A program made the position numbers and the translations under genes. Below the pieces are notes generated by a model, which saw only the letters and a list, made by a program, of their open reading frames with translations, was not told where the DNA came from and made no database searches. 64,000 bases of DNA from Callipepla californica brunnescens (taxonomy: Eukaryota > Chordata > Aves > Galliformes > Odontophoridae): contig JALIRH010000004.1 of assembly GCA_023055505.1 (NCBI GenBank), positions 50,039,115 through 50,103,114 on the forward strand, written 5' to 3'. Below are positions 50,393 to 62,840 of this stretch, in pieces (within the stretch, counting starts at the first letter, position 1; every line of letters starts with the position of its first letter).

Positions 50393-50590
50393 GATCACAG
50401 AATCATAGAGTGGCTTGGGTTGGAAGGGACCTTGAAGTTCCAATCCTCCTGTTGTGGGCAGAGCTGACAACCACTAAATCAAATATCCAATCAGGATGCC
50501 CTGGGCCCCACCCAGCCTGGCCTTGCACATCTCCAGGGATGAGGCATCCAAAACCTTGCTATCCCTGGATGAGAAGAGCAACATCAGGGC
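50393..50590 (-). mobile_element. CR1 LINE, 3' end fragment, - orientation
   Basis: The + strand begins GATCACAGAATCATAGAGTG, then GCTTGGGTTGGAAGGGACCT, then CCACCCAGCCTGGCCTTG and CATCTCCAGGGATGAGGCAT. These are successive blocks of the reverse-complement CR1 3' region. About 200 bp are clear. Similarity fades after ATCCAAAACCTTGCTATC, and the following CCCCTCCCATCCTCCC-rich stretch is not confidently CR1. Confidence 0.93.
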
Positions 50591-52080
50591 TTTAATTCAT
50601 CCCCATTTGTTTGTCCACTGCCCCTCCCATCCTCCCAGACTAACCCTTTCCTGATGTGTCAGCCTATGCAAGAGGTCATCCAGGTAATACTGAAGTCAAA
50701 GCCCTGGGAGAAAAAAGACCTCCGTGCCAGTGGTCATAGCTGTTCTGCAGTCTCACTGTAGAAACATGGTGCTTTGCAGAATTGATTTGGCTCTCCAGCC
50801 ATTTCTCTGTTTCTCTTCCTAACCATCCTTCATCAACGTGAGTGGCTATAACTGTCCAGGCATTTTTGCTGACTGCATTTGTTTCAGCATGGCTCTGAGC
50901 AGATGTGCACTTATGGTGTGCCTCAGCCTGACACCACTGCATGATATTTTACCAAGCATAGACACAACTGAAATCTTCATCCATCTACTGAGATAGAGCT
51001 CTACACAACTCTCCAGTGTGAAAATACCAGTCACAACATCTAGTTGTGTTCTCCAAGGGAAAACAGTGGGGATTCTTATGAGAAAATATGCCCTAAACCC
51101 AAACTTGGTGAGCTAAAGACACCAGCCTGTGTCTGTGATGCACAGTACCTGCTCACCCAACAGGCACCAGCTCATATGCAAGCAGAAACAAACACCAGGG
51201 CATGCCACAGAGACCGGGGGTTATCTGGTGGGGAGCATGATGAAAGAGCACTGCCAGTGTGGGTGCATCTTCCCTGCTCCCAGATAGCTCCTGCTATTGG
51301 CTGTAATTTATTCAAGCTAGGATCACTGCTCCCAGGCTCCCTTTCTCTCCCCGCAATGAAGAAGAGCATCCCTAAGGGAGCCTTGGATAGTAAACATGGC
51401 TTTGCCAAGAAGACTGTGGATTTCATCAGGTTACTCAATGAAAACAAGTCTCTGCCCCACATCCCACTGCACTCCTGGGTGGCTGCATTTCCATGGCCAT
51501 GCTGTCAGCTGTGGGATTTGCAGGGGAAGGCATGACCCAAGTGCCAGGAGTGCCTTCCAGCAAAGCTCTGGGACAATATCTTTTCTCCACACACACATCA
51601 CATCATGGGCTGGTCAGCAGATGTGTGTTTCTGCTGCCATTTAGTACCTAGCACTGCAGGGGCTGGCTGCTAACACCGTTTCAGTGGAACCCTCTTGGTG
51701 GGATGACTATGTACAATTTCCAGAGAGACTCTGGACTCTGTAATGGTAAACTACATCTCTAACATTTGTCCAGGTGGGTGTTTTCAGTTTACAGTTAACA
51801 TCCAAGCACTGACCTTTCAAAACAGAATTTTTATCTAGCAAAGCTGAGATAGGGACAAGCAAATGGAAAGCTTGTCTCTACATATTGATTTACATTTACC
51901 AGCAGCTCCTGTTGAGCTCCTGGAGATCCCTAGACCTTCAGCAGCTGTAAACAGGGCATTTGCACCTATATCCCCTTCAGTGCAGCCCTGCCAGCCCTGC
52001 TCCACAGGCTCACTGAGATATTTACCTTATGTAAATACATCATAAAAAATCTTTTGCCTTTTTTGTACTGAGTACTTAGG
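50591..52080. other. Anonymous non-coding sequence
   Basis: It contains a 163-codon + strand frame (51044-51535), overlapped by a 96-codon - strand frame. There is no recognisable protein content. No repeat family is recognised. Confidence 0.6.
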
Positions 52081-52198
52081 TCATAGAATCACAGAATCTT
52101 AGAATCATTAAGGTTGGAAATGGTGTATCGGATCACCTAGTCCAACCCCAACCCATCACTAATATCCAATCCAAACCTGCTCTGGCGTGTCTCAAGAT
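52081..52198 (-). mobile_element. CR1 LINE, internally deleted 3' fragment, - orientation
   Basis: The + strand starts TCATAGAATCACAGAATCTT and AGAATCATTAAGGTTGG, the complement of a CR1 3' end, and reaches CCAACCCCAACCCATCAC. It then jumps to TAATATCCAATCCAAACCTG and CTCTGGCGTG, a block that in CR1 lies considerably further inside the element. The intervening 'CCATGTCCCTCAGTGCCACATC..' part, kept in the copy at 58.6 kb, is missing. The copy is therefore both 5'-truncated and internally deleted. Confidence 0.9.
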
Positions 52199-55100
52199 GA
52201 ACAGCGTCCATGCAGAAAAGTGCCCTGGCCCCTCCTGCAGCTAATGCAGATGTACCCGAGTGCCCTTTCACTTGACCGATGCTTTGTGCTTTTGTCCTTC
52301 TGCTTTTTCCTCTGTGTCTGTAGTGCTCTCCTATGCCCTTTTCTTACAAGCTCTAATTTACTTTTTACTTTCTGTACCATTCCTTTTTGCTCAGAGTCAA
52401 TAAAAGAGCTCTTGGTTTAGCCACTCCGGTCTCTTACTGTCCTCTTATTGCTCCTCTGCATTGGGATGGATTGCACAAGAGCCCTTAATAGCATTTCTTA
52501 AGCAACTGCCAACTTTTGTGAACTCTTTCTTCATTTGGTCTTGTTCCCCAAAGGATCTTACCAGCCAGCTCCAAATTGATTGGACTTTGTCCTGTTGAAG
52601 GTCACTGCTTTTGTTGGTGGTTTTAAAAAGGTTTTGGGGGATTTTTTTTTTCCAATTTCTGCACTTTTTGTTCATCTGTGGCCTTCTGAAGGATTCGTGA
52701 CCTCTGTATTTCCTGGCCAAGGTTACCATCCACTATCATGCCCTCAGTCAGCTCATCCTGCTGCTCAGGGTCAGAACTGGAAGCTCCCATTTCCTTATCC
52801 ATCTTAGGTAACCGAACATCAGCTCTCACACCTTTCCCAGATGGCTAACAGCCAGTTCACTAACAGCACAGGAGCCCATGGCCAGCCTGCTGAGTGCTTG
52901 GAACCACAGCCCAGGGCAGCTTTCAGAATCATTCTGCACCTCCTCAGGTGTATGACTGGGCAATTAATTCTTTTTAAAGTCAGCTCACTCTATTTGCATT
53001 GCTTTTACATTGAACTTGTAGAATAAATAGTGGTTTTGTGGCTAAAGGGACAAAAGGGAGCAAGAAAATCCTTTTTTACCCCAACCGTCTGTAGCTTTAA
53101 TCCCTTTCCTATTACACTAAAAAAAAGAATGAAGCATTCAAGGAGGAACAAAGCAGTGGAAGAACACTGTCAGGTGGGGCAGAGCTGTGCTACTGCCCTG
53201 ACAGGTAGCCCTGGTTGAATTATTTTGTCTCTCTTTCCAAATGCTGGGCCAACCTGTGAAAGGAAACGCCTGCTCTCCACAGAGGGGCAGAGAGGAAACG
53301 TGCATTCTGGCTGCACATGATCCACAACTCTCTACCAAAGGTGCTCCATAGCTCCCATCCATGGGAACCACATTCAATGGGAGACAGCTGGATGTGGCAA
53401 TGAAACCTTGAGCAGAGGGTCCCACTAGAGAAACACTACCAATGGGAGTGACTAGAGGGAGGGGAGGGGGATACTTCCACTGTCACTTTTGAAAATTTGG
53501 GAAGTATCTGAAGGTTCAGTGTCTTTCCAGAGCTACAAACAAAACATCATTCTCCAAAAAGCATTCTCCAACTGCTCTAGCTCGCACCACGCTGAGAACA
53601 GGCAGCTGTAACCGGGCTAATTGCTCACCTCTTGGAGACAGCCTTTAAATTATTTCAAACTTAGGACAAAACGCAATGGCTCTTATCGGATGTAAAACAA
53701 TCACAATAAAAGAATGAAAACTTACAACAAACCTCAGTGCATTTCTCCTCCTGGCACTAGAACAAGAAAGCAAGTTAGTGGCTTTCTGCTCGTGGAAGAT
53801 TGCGTCTTTTGTAGCATGCTAATAAATTTTTAAGAGCATCTCATGGAACTACGAAACACCAAACATGGAAAGTGCATTTGGCAGAAGCCTACGAATGTCA
53901 GCAAGATGCTAAGGATGATAAAATCAGGCACCTTTTTAGTGCCTGCTGTTAACTCCAAGAGCTTTATGTGCCATAAGAGGTCAGGTATATTGGAAGAAAT
54001 GTTTGGTTTCCATCTCAATAACAATTATAACATTAAATCCCTTTTTAGATGCTGGGATCTAAGGAGAGAAGGGAGTATTTACTTGTAGAATAGCATCTCT
54101 TGCTTAAAGTGCCCAAAACCAGAAACCCATGCTTGCTTTAAAGAACAGCATTTATTGTTCCATCAAGTTTATTGTCCCGTAATTACTGATAAAGAAACAC
54201 TTGTATGGGAAGTCCTCAGAGCCACAGCTTTACAGCTCTATAATGAGCAAATACAGGGATCTCAGCCAGGATGAGAACTTCCTTCTTTCATTTTTATGTG
54301 CAATTTTAATTTGAAGTTGCAGTTGTATCTGCAGACCACTCTTTGGTTTGTGCTGCTTCCTAATCTGCCTTCCTCTTGGCCTCCTCTCCACTGACATTCC
54401 TTTTCCTGCTCCCGCAACCCCATCTCTTTCCCTACACCACCCCACAGTGGGGTGATTGGCTCTAGAACACTGGAGTCACACTCCCATTGAACAGCCATCC
54501 CTGGCTCTAAGCAGGTTTACACACTGGTCCTGCCCTTATAAATGGGGACCTTCGCCTCCACATCTGCCTCCCATCTCTCCATAATCCCACTACCTCAGAG
54601 TCCCTCATTCATACTCCAAACACATTCTTATTTCTCTGCTCCTCTTTTCACCAGCACACTGATCTGTGCCAGATGCAGTGTTGCCCAGAAGAGCCACTAG
54701 CTGCATCCTTAGGAACCTGACGACCTGCACAAATCTGGCCCACAGTTGCCTTATGATTGTACTTCCCAGCAAAGAGCCCTTCCTATTGCATTTTTTCACC
54801 TTTTAAGTCTTTAACCAGCTAAAGGATCTATGACATCCCATGTTCAGTTCAGGCTGCATAACGAACCCAGGAATCCAACACGTGCCTCTGCACCTCATGC
54901 AGCTCCTGCCTCCCTGTCATCCAACAGCCCCAGACTGCTCCCACCAAGGACAAATGTTTCTCAGGGAGTTTAAGAAGCCAACGAGCTGGCTTTATCACTG
55001 CCACTTAGTGGCTATGTGCTCTCTCTCTCTGGCCACGTTTCTTGCTATTGCTAAGATGGAAGTGACCAGCTTTGAAGCAAGCACTGGTTCATAAATCCTG

Positions 55101-55769
55101 CCCAGCGGTGCTGGAGCCACTGAATCCACCAAGTCTGATATAGGATTTGCTTTTGTTATCATGAGGAAAAAAGAGAACTGGTTTGAGGTCTGCAAAATAT
55201 CTTGAGCTTCACCCATTATATCTGAGATGGTGGAGGCATTTCAAGGGCATCGCTTTCTGTCCATATTGTCCAGCCATCTCTACAGTTACAATTGCCCCAA
55301 AGCTGCAGGAAGGGATGAACTCCACACATTGTCACCTACAGTATCTGTCAGCTCTTCATCACTCTGCCTGAATACACCTCTGCTGCAGGAAGCCCTCCCT
55401 GTAATCCAGAACGATAGTCCAAAACCATCTTTTGAAATGGCATCTGTATGATACGGTCGTGCACTTTACTCTGGATTTTCACAAATTCCCAGTAGCAAAA
55501 ACTCAAGACACTACATTTGCTTTACTAAATAGATGCTTGGCTCTGCAAACCCACTGGTGCACGTTGCAGGGCTACTTTACCTTCCCCAACATCCTGTTGG
55601 TTAATGCACTGGACCACAATGTTCCCAGGAAATGGCTGCTAGCTGGGAACTTTCAGAAAGCACTGAAGCTGGAAAAGCTGTTTCCATCTCCTGTTCAAGA
55701 AATAGCTGCAAGATTGGTTATACAAAAATCCCCAAGCACAGTGCACTAGGTGTGTGCAAAATTAACAGA
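52199..55769. other. Anonymous non-coding sequence
   Basis: No gene or repeat family is recognised. A G-rich patch with three G runs lies at 53457-53470. Frames of 95-105 codons (for example 55432-55749 +) lack motifs. Confidence 0.6.
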
Positions 55770-55945
55770 AATGTCACGCACTTCAATTAATTCAAACTTA
55801 CATGAGCAATAAATGCATCATTTGCATTATTACTAACATACAATTTAAGAGGCATGTTTGGATATGAATCTAACATGATAGCTTTAGTACATTAATTAGA
55901 TAATTGCTAAACATACTAATTGATTTTTAATTAGAGAGAGCGAAG
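55770..55945. promoter_or_regulatory. Candidate regulatory element with octamer and TAATTA sites
   Basis: The block holds an exact octamer ATTTGCAT (55820-55827), a TAATTA at 55893-55898, TTAATTAG at 55927-55934 and further TAATTG/CAATTAATT cores within about 170 bp. It contains no simple repeat and no open frame. POU factors bind the octamer and homeodomain factors bind TAATTA-type cores (established). That this stretch is an enhancer is inference. Confidence 0.3.
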
Positions 55946-58550
55946 CTTGCAGCGAAGCCAAGACTGGCAGACTTCTCTGTCATTAGAGAACAAAAGGAAC
56001 TTCATCTGCACTTCTGCATCCCCAGACTCAGACGTGCTCTGTTTTCTGTACCTTTCTCTCCAGTCTCTTATAAACACACCACCATTTCCCCATCCACTGA
56101 TTTTCATGCAGTTTTTAAGATGCTCGGTTAAAAGAGAAGAAGTTTAAAAAGCCATCCCAGGAGAAAGTTTACATTTTCTGTCTGTAAACATTAAATTTCT
56201 GGTCCTAAAAATGACACCTCCAGGATTTGGCACCAGGAAATAGATTTTAGTTTCCTTTTTGACTTAGGCTTAGACAGCACCTCTGGTGCTGAGCATGAGC
56301 ACAAGAGTTGGCCACCAAAGAGCCCAAGGTGTCACCCATCAGGGGAGCTCACAGCTGTGCTTCCGGGCAGTGCATTAAGACCACTGCTGTGCAGCCAAAG
56401 GTGGGCTGAAGAACCTTCCTCCCCATCTTGCAGAAGAGTTTTCAGGAGGGGCAGCTTCATAGGACTTGCAGTGCACAAGACTTTCTAGGAGCCATCATCC
56501 TATAAGCAGAGGAAGCCTGGAGACCTCCTCACCCTTCTGGGAAGGTGAGATGTGACTGCATCAAGCAGGAAAGCCAGCTTGCCGTTGTGGGGTTTCCCCC
56601 CTGGCCCCACAGGGCTGACTTGGCAGCACTACAGCAGCAGCATGCTGCCCCTTCCCACCACCTCAGGCTTCCAGGGGAAGCTGGGCAGGATGGGAAGGAT
56701 GCCCAGCCCTCCTCAAACTCAGCTGTGCTGCTGAGGAGACTTGCTTAAAACAGACCAAAAACTCCATAGAAACCAATCACCTGCTGTTTGTTGGCAATAG
56801 TCTGTACATCTTACAGACTTTCTACTCGCCACCTTGTATTGCAAGTTTGCAAACCCATCTTTGTGTCACTTTTGCTTCAGCAGTTGTCTCAGTGAAGTGT
56901 TTTCCAGTGACAAAGACTTCATGCACTCGTGCACGAAGTTCTCTCCTGGCTGCACTGTTATCTACACAGGAAACACACTGATCTAAAAACAGCTCTCAGG
57001 CTCTGCCTTTTGCGTTGCTCTTTGCGCACTCTGCCATCAGATGTCACGTTATTGCCACCTGCACTTGCTCTGCAGATCCCTGAAATCAGGCCATGAGGAC
57101 GGTTTTAGAAACAAGCGCAGCTTTTGACTTGCCAGTTTTTAGCAAGGATGGTGTACAAGAAGGAGCTGAAGCGGTACATCTGTTCCACCCCCTTCTTCCC
57201 TGCCTGTCCAAAGCTGTGCAGCCTATCCATGCTATAGCAAATGGAAAATTGCTCCCATTTCTTTCTTATAAACAAAAGAGCCTGCCCATAGGGAAGGACA
57301 TCTTCAATGCAAAGTCGCTGGGACTGGCCAGCAGGCGGGAGAGCCCACAGCACTGTCAGAACCATGGCTTTAAGGGCTTTTAAGCTCAGCTCCATCCCTG
57401 GTGTGATGAGTCTGGCACTGCTTCACCCACAGGAGCCATCAGAGAAAAGAGCTGGTTGCATCTTCCTCTGTTTCTGGCTAACAAAAACCACCTGCTGAAA
57501 GTCTCCATCTGCACTAGATGTCCTGGCTGCTCTATTTGCCTGGCTGAGGGTCATCTCCATGATGTTTGTGATAATAACAGGAGACATGTCCACAGGGATA
57601 CATAAGAGACAGAGGAAAAGAGAGCATGGATGGAGGGAAAGGGACAGAATTTGTTTTGGCTTGTGGAATTTCAGGGGAAAAAAAGTAAGGAATCTCATAA
57701 TCTCAAATACTGAAACAGCTGTTCCAACATGCTCTCCAACATGTCCAAATGCACACAGAGGAACAGCATCTCCACATTAAAACATTGTTTGCTTCAAGAT
57801 AAATCTGCAGCGGGTGCATCCTTTGACCATAAGAGTGCTCTGCACAGGGGGTAGAAGCCACCAGAGCAGCACCAACCACCCCAAATGAGGTCTTGTTCAG
57901 AGTGCTCCAGGCTGGACCCAGCCTCCACCCTACCTAGCCTGCGGATGACATCATACTCACATTATCCCCAGCACTTGCTTTGGTTCCCAGACCCCTCCAC
58001 ACCCAGCCAAATCCCTGTTTGTGCATGCTCCAGGACAGCCACACAGATGAGCTGGTGCCCACATTCCCGACCAGGTGCTTCCAGTCAGGCACCAAACAGG
58101 CCTCACACAAAGTGATTCACCCAACACAGCCTGAGAAAGGAAGAGGAAAGTGAGTGTATCGTGGGCTCCATTCTGCTATCGATTTGGCCATCGATGCTCC
58201 ACCTAGTGAACAAAGCAAAGTAAATCCACAGAGACTGAAACACTGTACTTTGTCTCAAGCTACAGAGAGCAGGACAGAAAATGATTCTCCAGCCTGCTCC
58301 TCAGAGCAGCTCAAACCCTGGAGACTCATTACACAGCTGTTAGTAAAAAAACAGCCCATATTTCAGCCTCACCTCTCCACCTCCCTTGTAAACACTATTT
58401 ACTAAAAGCTTGCGCTTTGCTCCTTTCCTCCAAACACCTCATGCAGCATGTGTCATAATTCAGCCTCTTCCTCATCTTTTTGGCCATGCATCCATCCCAA
58501 GCCTCTCCATTCACTGCAGTACAGCTCAGCACCCTGAGTCCTTGTCAGAG
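55946..58550. other. Anonymous non-coding sequence
   Basis: Somewhat more GC-rich than the preceding block. No gene or repeat family is recognised. Frames of 96 codons at 57093-57395 overlap on opposite strands and are considered chance. Confidence 0.6.
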
Positions 58551-58685
58551 GATCACAGAATCACCAAGGTTGGAAAAGACCTCCAAGATCATCCAGCCCA
58601 ACCATCCACCTACCACCAATACCACTAACCCATGTCCCTCAGTACCACATCTAACAGCTCTTGAACACCCCCAGGGACAATCCCA
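58551..58685 (-). mobile_element. CR1 LINE, 3' end fragment, - orientation
   Basis: The + strand begins GATCACAGAATCACCAAGGT, then TGGAAAAGACCTCCAAGATC and CATCCAGCCCAACCATCCAC. It continues with CCATGTCCCTCAGTACCACA and CTCTTGAACACCCCCAGGGA. These are ordered blocks of the complement of the CR1 3' end. It is the same broad subtype as the longer + oriented copy at 31.7-32.2 kb. The match stops near GGGACAATCCCAGG. Confidence 0.94.
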
Positions 58686-60024
58686 GGTGCTGGCAGGGCT
58701 TCCCAGTGCAGATGCAAACACAGCACTGCCAAGGCCTTGTTACAAGGGAAAGGAGCTGCTTCCACAAAAGGTGAAAGCACATCCAACTATTTGACACGAA
58801 ATCCTCTCCCAGTACAGGCAATAGGAGCTTTGGGCACTGGCTTCAACAAGCACAGGATTTTGCCTTCAGACTTTAGAAGCCAACACGTGGGTGCACCACA
58901 CACACACGGGGTTTTATAAACACAGCAACACCCCCTTACTGATGAATGAACTGCAGATGAATTTACCACCACAAGGTCTGAAGCTGCTGGTGTTCACAAG
59001 TGCCACCACTCGTCACAGAAATGAAGAAATGAGGTGATTCAGCACCCTGGGACACACTGAAGGGTTTGTACGAACTGCAAACATACGTTTATGTGTTCTC
59101 AGCAACTCAAAGGAAGCCATCCATACCTATCACGACGACTGATCACAGCAGCACAGGTACGCAGGATGCAGCATCTACAGGGCACGGTGGCCAAGAGAGG
59201 GGCTGCTCATCACAGATTCATCTCCACATTCATTTGCTGGAGGTATTAAAAAAAGGCTGGAACCTGAGCCTGCCTCACCTTGCTTCCATTGCCTTAGACA
59301 GCTGCTGGTGCCCTAGGAGCACAGTGCATCACTCCCACAGTGGGGCTGGGGTCCTGCAGCAGGTCTGTAAGGGACAGGTGCTGGGACAGGTGCTGCTGGG
59401 AACCAGGCATGACAGCTTCTGCCTCTGCTCCAGCTCTCTGCAGGCAGGTTGTCTGCAAATCCATACCTGCATCTTAAAAGGTGATAACAGTTCACAGTCT
59501 GTGACAGATCGCTGTTGACACCTCGGGAGGATGCTCCCAAAGAAATAAATAAGGCTACTGTAAACTCAGCAAACTGCAGTTTTGCTGTCTTTTGTTGGCT
59601 CTGCCAGCTGCTTTCACCCTTTTCGTGTTAAGTTAGAGCGTGTTTTCATCAGCAAGGAAAGAGGTGATGTCAGACAGAATCAAAATGCTTCAGAGGAGAG
59701 CTGCCAGCTGCTTGCTTTCAGCACACACCAGGCACCAGCAGCGCTGTGCACCTCCTCGCAGCTCCATGACACCCCACACACTTCTCCACCTGTGCTTCTC
59801 GACTCACTGGCTGCTTGGCCAGTGCCATTTCACTGACCCTGGGCTGCCAAGACCCTGCAGAAATCAGTATGCAACAGCTGAGCCTGGCTTCAGATGGGCA
59901 CGTGGGGTACCTGCATGCAGGGTGCTTTGTCTCGAGGAGACCATGTGCTCAGGGTCTCTGAGGAGTAACAGACACTGACATGCCAAGCAGCACATCCTCA
60001 GCAGGTGTGGCAACATGTGGCGGG
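58686..60024. other. Anonymous non-coding sequence
   Basis: It contains a short (CA)n at about 58899-58908 and a 12-nt tandem duplication (GGGACAGGTGCT at 59371-59382 and 59383-59394). A 150-codon + strand frame at 59066-59518 has no recognisable domain. No interspersed repeat is recognised. Confidence 0.62.
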
Positions 60025-60094
60025 GTCAGATGGCATGCTGTGTCAGATGGCACGCTGTGTCAGATGTCACACCACGGCAGATGTCACACTACGG
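60025..60094 (+). repeat. Four-copy tandem repeat, 17-18 nt unit
   Basis: The units are GTCAGATGGCATGCTGT (60025), GTCAGATGGCACGCTGT (60042), GTCAGATGTCACACCACG (60059) and GCAGATGTCACACTACGG (60077). They fall into two pairs, each more alike internally than to the other pair. This suggests two rounds of local duplication. No coding frame is implied. Confidence 0.88.
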
Positions 60095-62694
60095 CTGCCT
60101 TTGGGCTCTCAGCACAGGAGGAACTGAAGAAAGAAGCAATCTGAAGCAGAAGCATCACCTTTACAGCCACGGGTCGGAGCACTGAGTGACAACAGAGTGA
60201 CAGTGTGTGGATGTAACAGCACACTGCCATGCAGCATGCCTCCCACACAAGCCTGCAGAGACTGCACAGAACGCATGCAAGATGCCTCAGATTGTCTCCT
60301 GAGGAAGAGAGATTTCCATCTGCTTTTCAGAAAATAGAACCAGAAGAAACTTCAGAATTGTAATTTTCCTTCAGCAACAGCGCGTGGATTTCATTATGCC
60401 GCTTCTAGAGGGACTGCTGACAGTTCTGAGCAGATGCTGGCAGATGGATGTATTGTTACCTCGCTGTTTTCCAGCAGAAAACTCCAAACCACTGGTATTA
60501 CAGTGTGCTAGGTGCAGAGGAGATGGGAACTAAGAGTAATGACACAACAGTGTGCAAATGGACCAAGTGAGGTGACCAGAACCCACCTTGTCCCACATTG
60601 CTTCAGGCAGAGGACGGCTGCAGGTGGGCATGCCCCCAGCCAGGGGCCATGCCTGCATCTTTGCTTTTAATTAACGGCCAGTAAAACCTGATGAGTGACA
60701 TATGCCACTGACTAGTGGTAGAAGACAGACAAAAGCACATGGAACACACAAAACAGAAACTGGAGACAGAGACCGGCTTTCCCGGAGAAACTTAAAATGG
60801 GGAGGGAAGAAATCATTTCCTATCAATATTCCTGGCAGTGGTGAAGCTGAGAATTCAAGACTGACTATTGGTCTCGTTCTTTCCTTTCTAAAAGGGAGCT
60901 GAAAAATAGGAGCAGAGAAGAACTTACTCAAGGACTGGGAAAAATGCCATGTGCTGAGAGCTCGATTGGAGAGGAAATGTGATTACTCGGGACAAGCACC
61001 TCTATGGGGAGAAAAATGACTGCTACAGCAGGGCTCCCCGCCATCCAGAGGGAGGCAGAGCAGGCAAATTAAAATGGGAAACCAGCCTGGACGATTTAGT
61101 AGAGCACAATCTTAGCAGGAGCAATGGGCTCCACGCCTCCTTGCAGGGCTCTGCACGGGGCTGGTGCTGCAGGCAGCAGGAGCTGTGCAGTGAGAGCTGA
61201 GCTTTGCCTGTGCTGATTTATCCCAGCAAGAAGAAATGATGCTGCTGGGAGCTGAGCTCAGCCATCTCCGCGTGGAATTACACCCTGATCTTCATCTCCT
61301 GTCCCACACAGGACATGAATTCAGAGCTGCAAGAGTTAGGAGGAGAATGACGGTTACACCGTGAAGGTTGTGTCATTTCTTGGACCCTCTTACAGCATCC
61401 ACCCACCAGCCCACCCATCAGAAGGAAAAGTGTCAGCAAGGAATGCCACAGCAGCAGGGTGGAAGCTCAACCTGGCACTGACACAGCTCCCTGCGCTCGG
61501 GAGCAGCAAAACACTCACTGATGGTCACACGTCATCCGTGCTTTTCTTTCTGCAGCACTGACATTAATGCTAAAACCCTATGGAATATGTCCAGACTCAT
61601 TTCAGCTGTAGCCCCTGGACTCAGATGGGTGATGTGTTCCACAGTCAGGGACAGGGGACAGCCCACAGGAGGCAGCAGCACCCCTCAGGGCACCCACCCA
61701 ACACTTCTGCCTCTTCTCTGCATCTATCTTTGCTTTCCTTGCGGGCTATATGTACAAATGTGTGCCACATACTGTGGAAACAGCAGTGTTAACCCTGAGG
61801 AGCACCACTACTGTCCCAGGTAGCAGCCCAAATTACCTTAAGCATATCAGGATTCTGGGCCATGGCAGGCAGGTTCATTATACACTCACCCATTCATTTC
61901 TCACCACAGATTGTAGTGATGAAGCCTTCTGTGCCAATCAGCTGTGGAAAGCACCCTTCCTACTTATTTTTATTACTTTTTTCCTTACAACCCTGCATTT
62001 CTGCTCTTAAAAACCTCAAGGTGAGAGGACAGCAGTCCCTGCCTGAAGCTCACCAGCTCTCCTGGCTCATCCCTGCACGGCTCCTCCTGCTCACAGCAGC
62101 AAACTGCCGTGCCCAAGGTGACTCCTGCGCTGAACTTTTGGTGGCACTCAGCAGTTGACTCTGTGCAGGTGGGTAAAGGCCCTGAACAAATGTGAGCTGA
62201 CTGCTAATTCCACACACAAACACCTACACAGCTTCGCACAGACAGTTTTCAATAGGTGAACAGCTCCAGTTAGGCTTTTTTTTCCCCCTTTTTCCTCCCC
62301 TCTTTTTCTTTTTATTTGGCAGTACCCCCCAAAAAACGTACTAAATTATTCATCCATGAGAAAAGATTATGAAATATGAAAATCCTGCTACCAGCACATG
62401 ACGTAGAAATAGAAGGTAATGTTACTTGCAGGAGGAATATGGAATTCTTTCTGTGCTGTTTTCAGTAGGCAAAGCAGAGCTGAAAGCAGCAGCACGGTGC
62501 TGCAGTGGGAGCTGGGCATGCTGACAGTCCCAAGGAGGCTCTCCTGGTGCACAGTGCTAAATGCACAAATTAACCTTTGTGCAGCAAAATAAAAGTGACA
62601 GCATTACAACAATATGGAAAGTGCATTACAAAGTATGCTCCCAGGCTCTGCTTGCTGTTCAGTTGTGCTACCTGAGCTCCATTGCTGGCTACAG
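60095..62694. other. Anonymous non-coding sequence
   Basis: No gene or repeat family is recognised. A pyrimidine-rich stretch (62276-62315) is mostly T and C. Frames around 61521-62158 (+) overlap in several phases and lack motifs. Confidence 0.62.
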
Positions 62695-62840
62695 GGATAA
62701 GGCTGTGGATGCCACAACCCTGAAGCTGTTCCAGGCCAGGCTGGATGAGCCAGGCAATCTGATCTGCTATTTGACCTAGCAGCTGGCAGCCCTGCCTGTG
62801 GCAGGGGGCTGGAACTTGATGATCTTCATGTCCCTTCCAC
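62695..62840 (+). mobile_element. CR1 LINE, 3' fragment with polymerase fossil, + orientation
   Basis: The frame from about 62699 reads KAVDATTLKLFQARLDEP, matching the end of CR1 polymerase (a 'VVDATSLKLFKARLDG'-like segment), up to a stop at 62777-62779. It is followed by GCCTGTGGCAGGGGGCTGGA and ACTTGATGATCTTCATGTCC, the start of the 3' UTR. The terminal ATTCTATG repeats are missing or degraded. The 5' boundary is approximate. Confidence 0.88.

Noticed and set aside
51044..51535. 163-codon open frame on the + strand
   Set aside because: Translation is low in recognisable structure, there is no visible promoter or splice support, and it is overlapped on the opposite strand. Treated as chance.
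53457..53470. G-rich patch as a G-quadruplex
   Set aside because: Only three G runs are present; a fourth is needed for a standard intramolecular quadruplex.
59066..59518. 150-codon open frame on the + strand
   Set aside because: No recognisable protein features; overlapped by a - strand frame.
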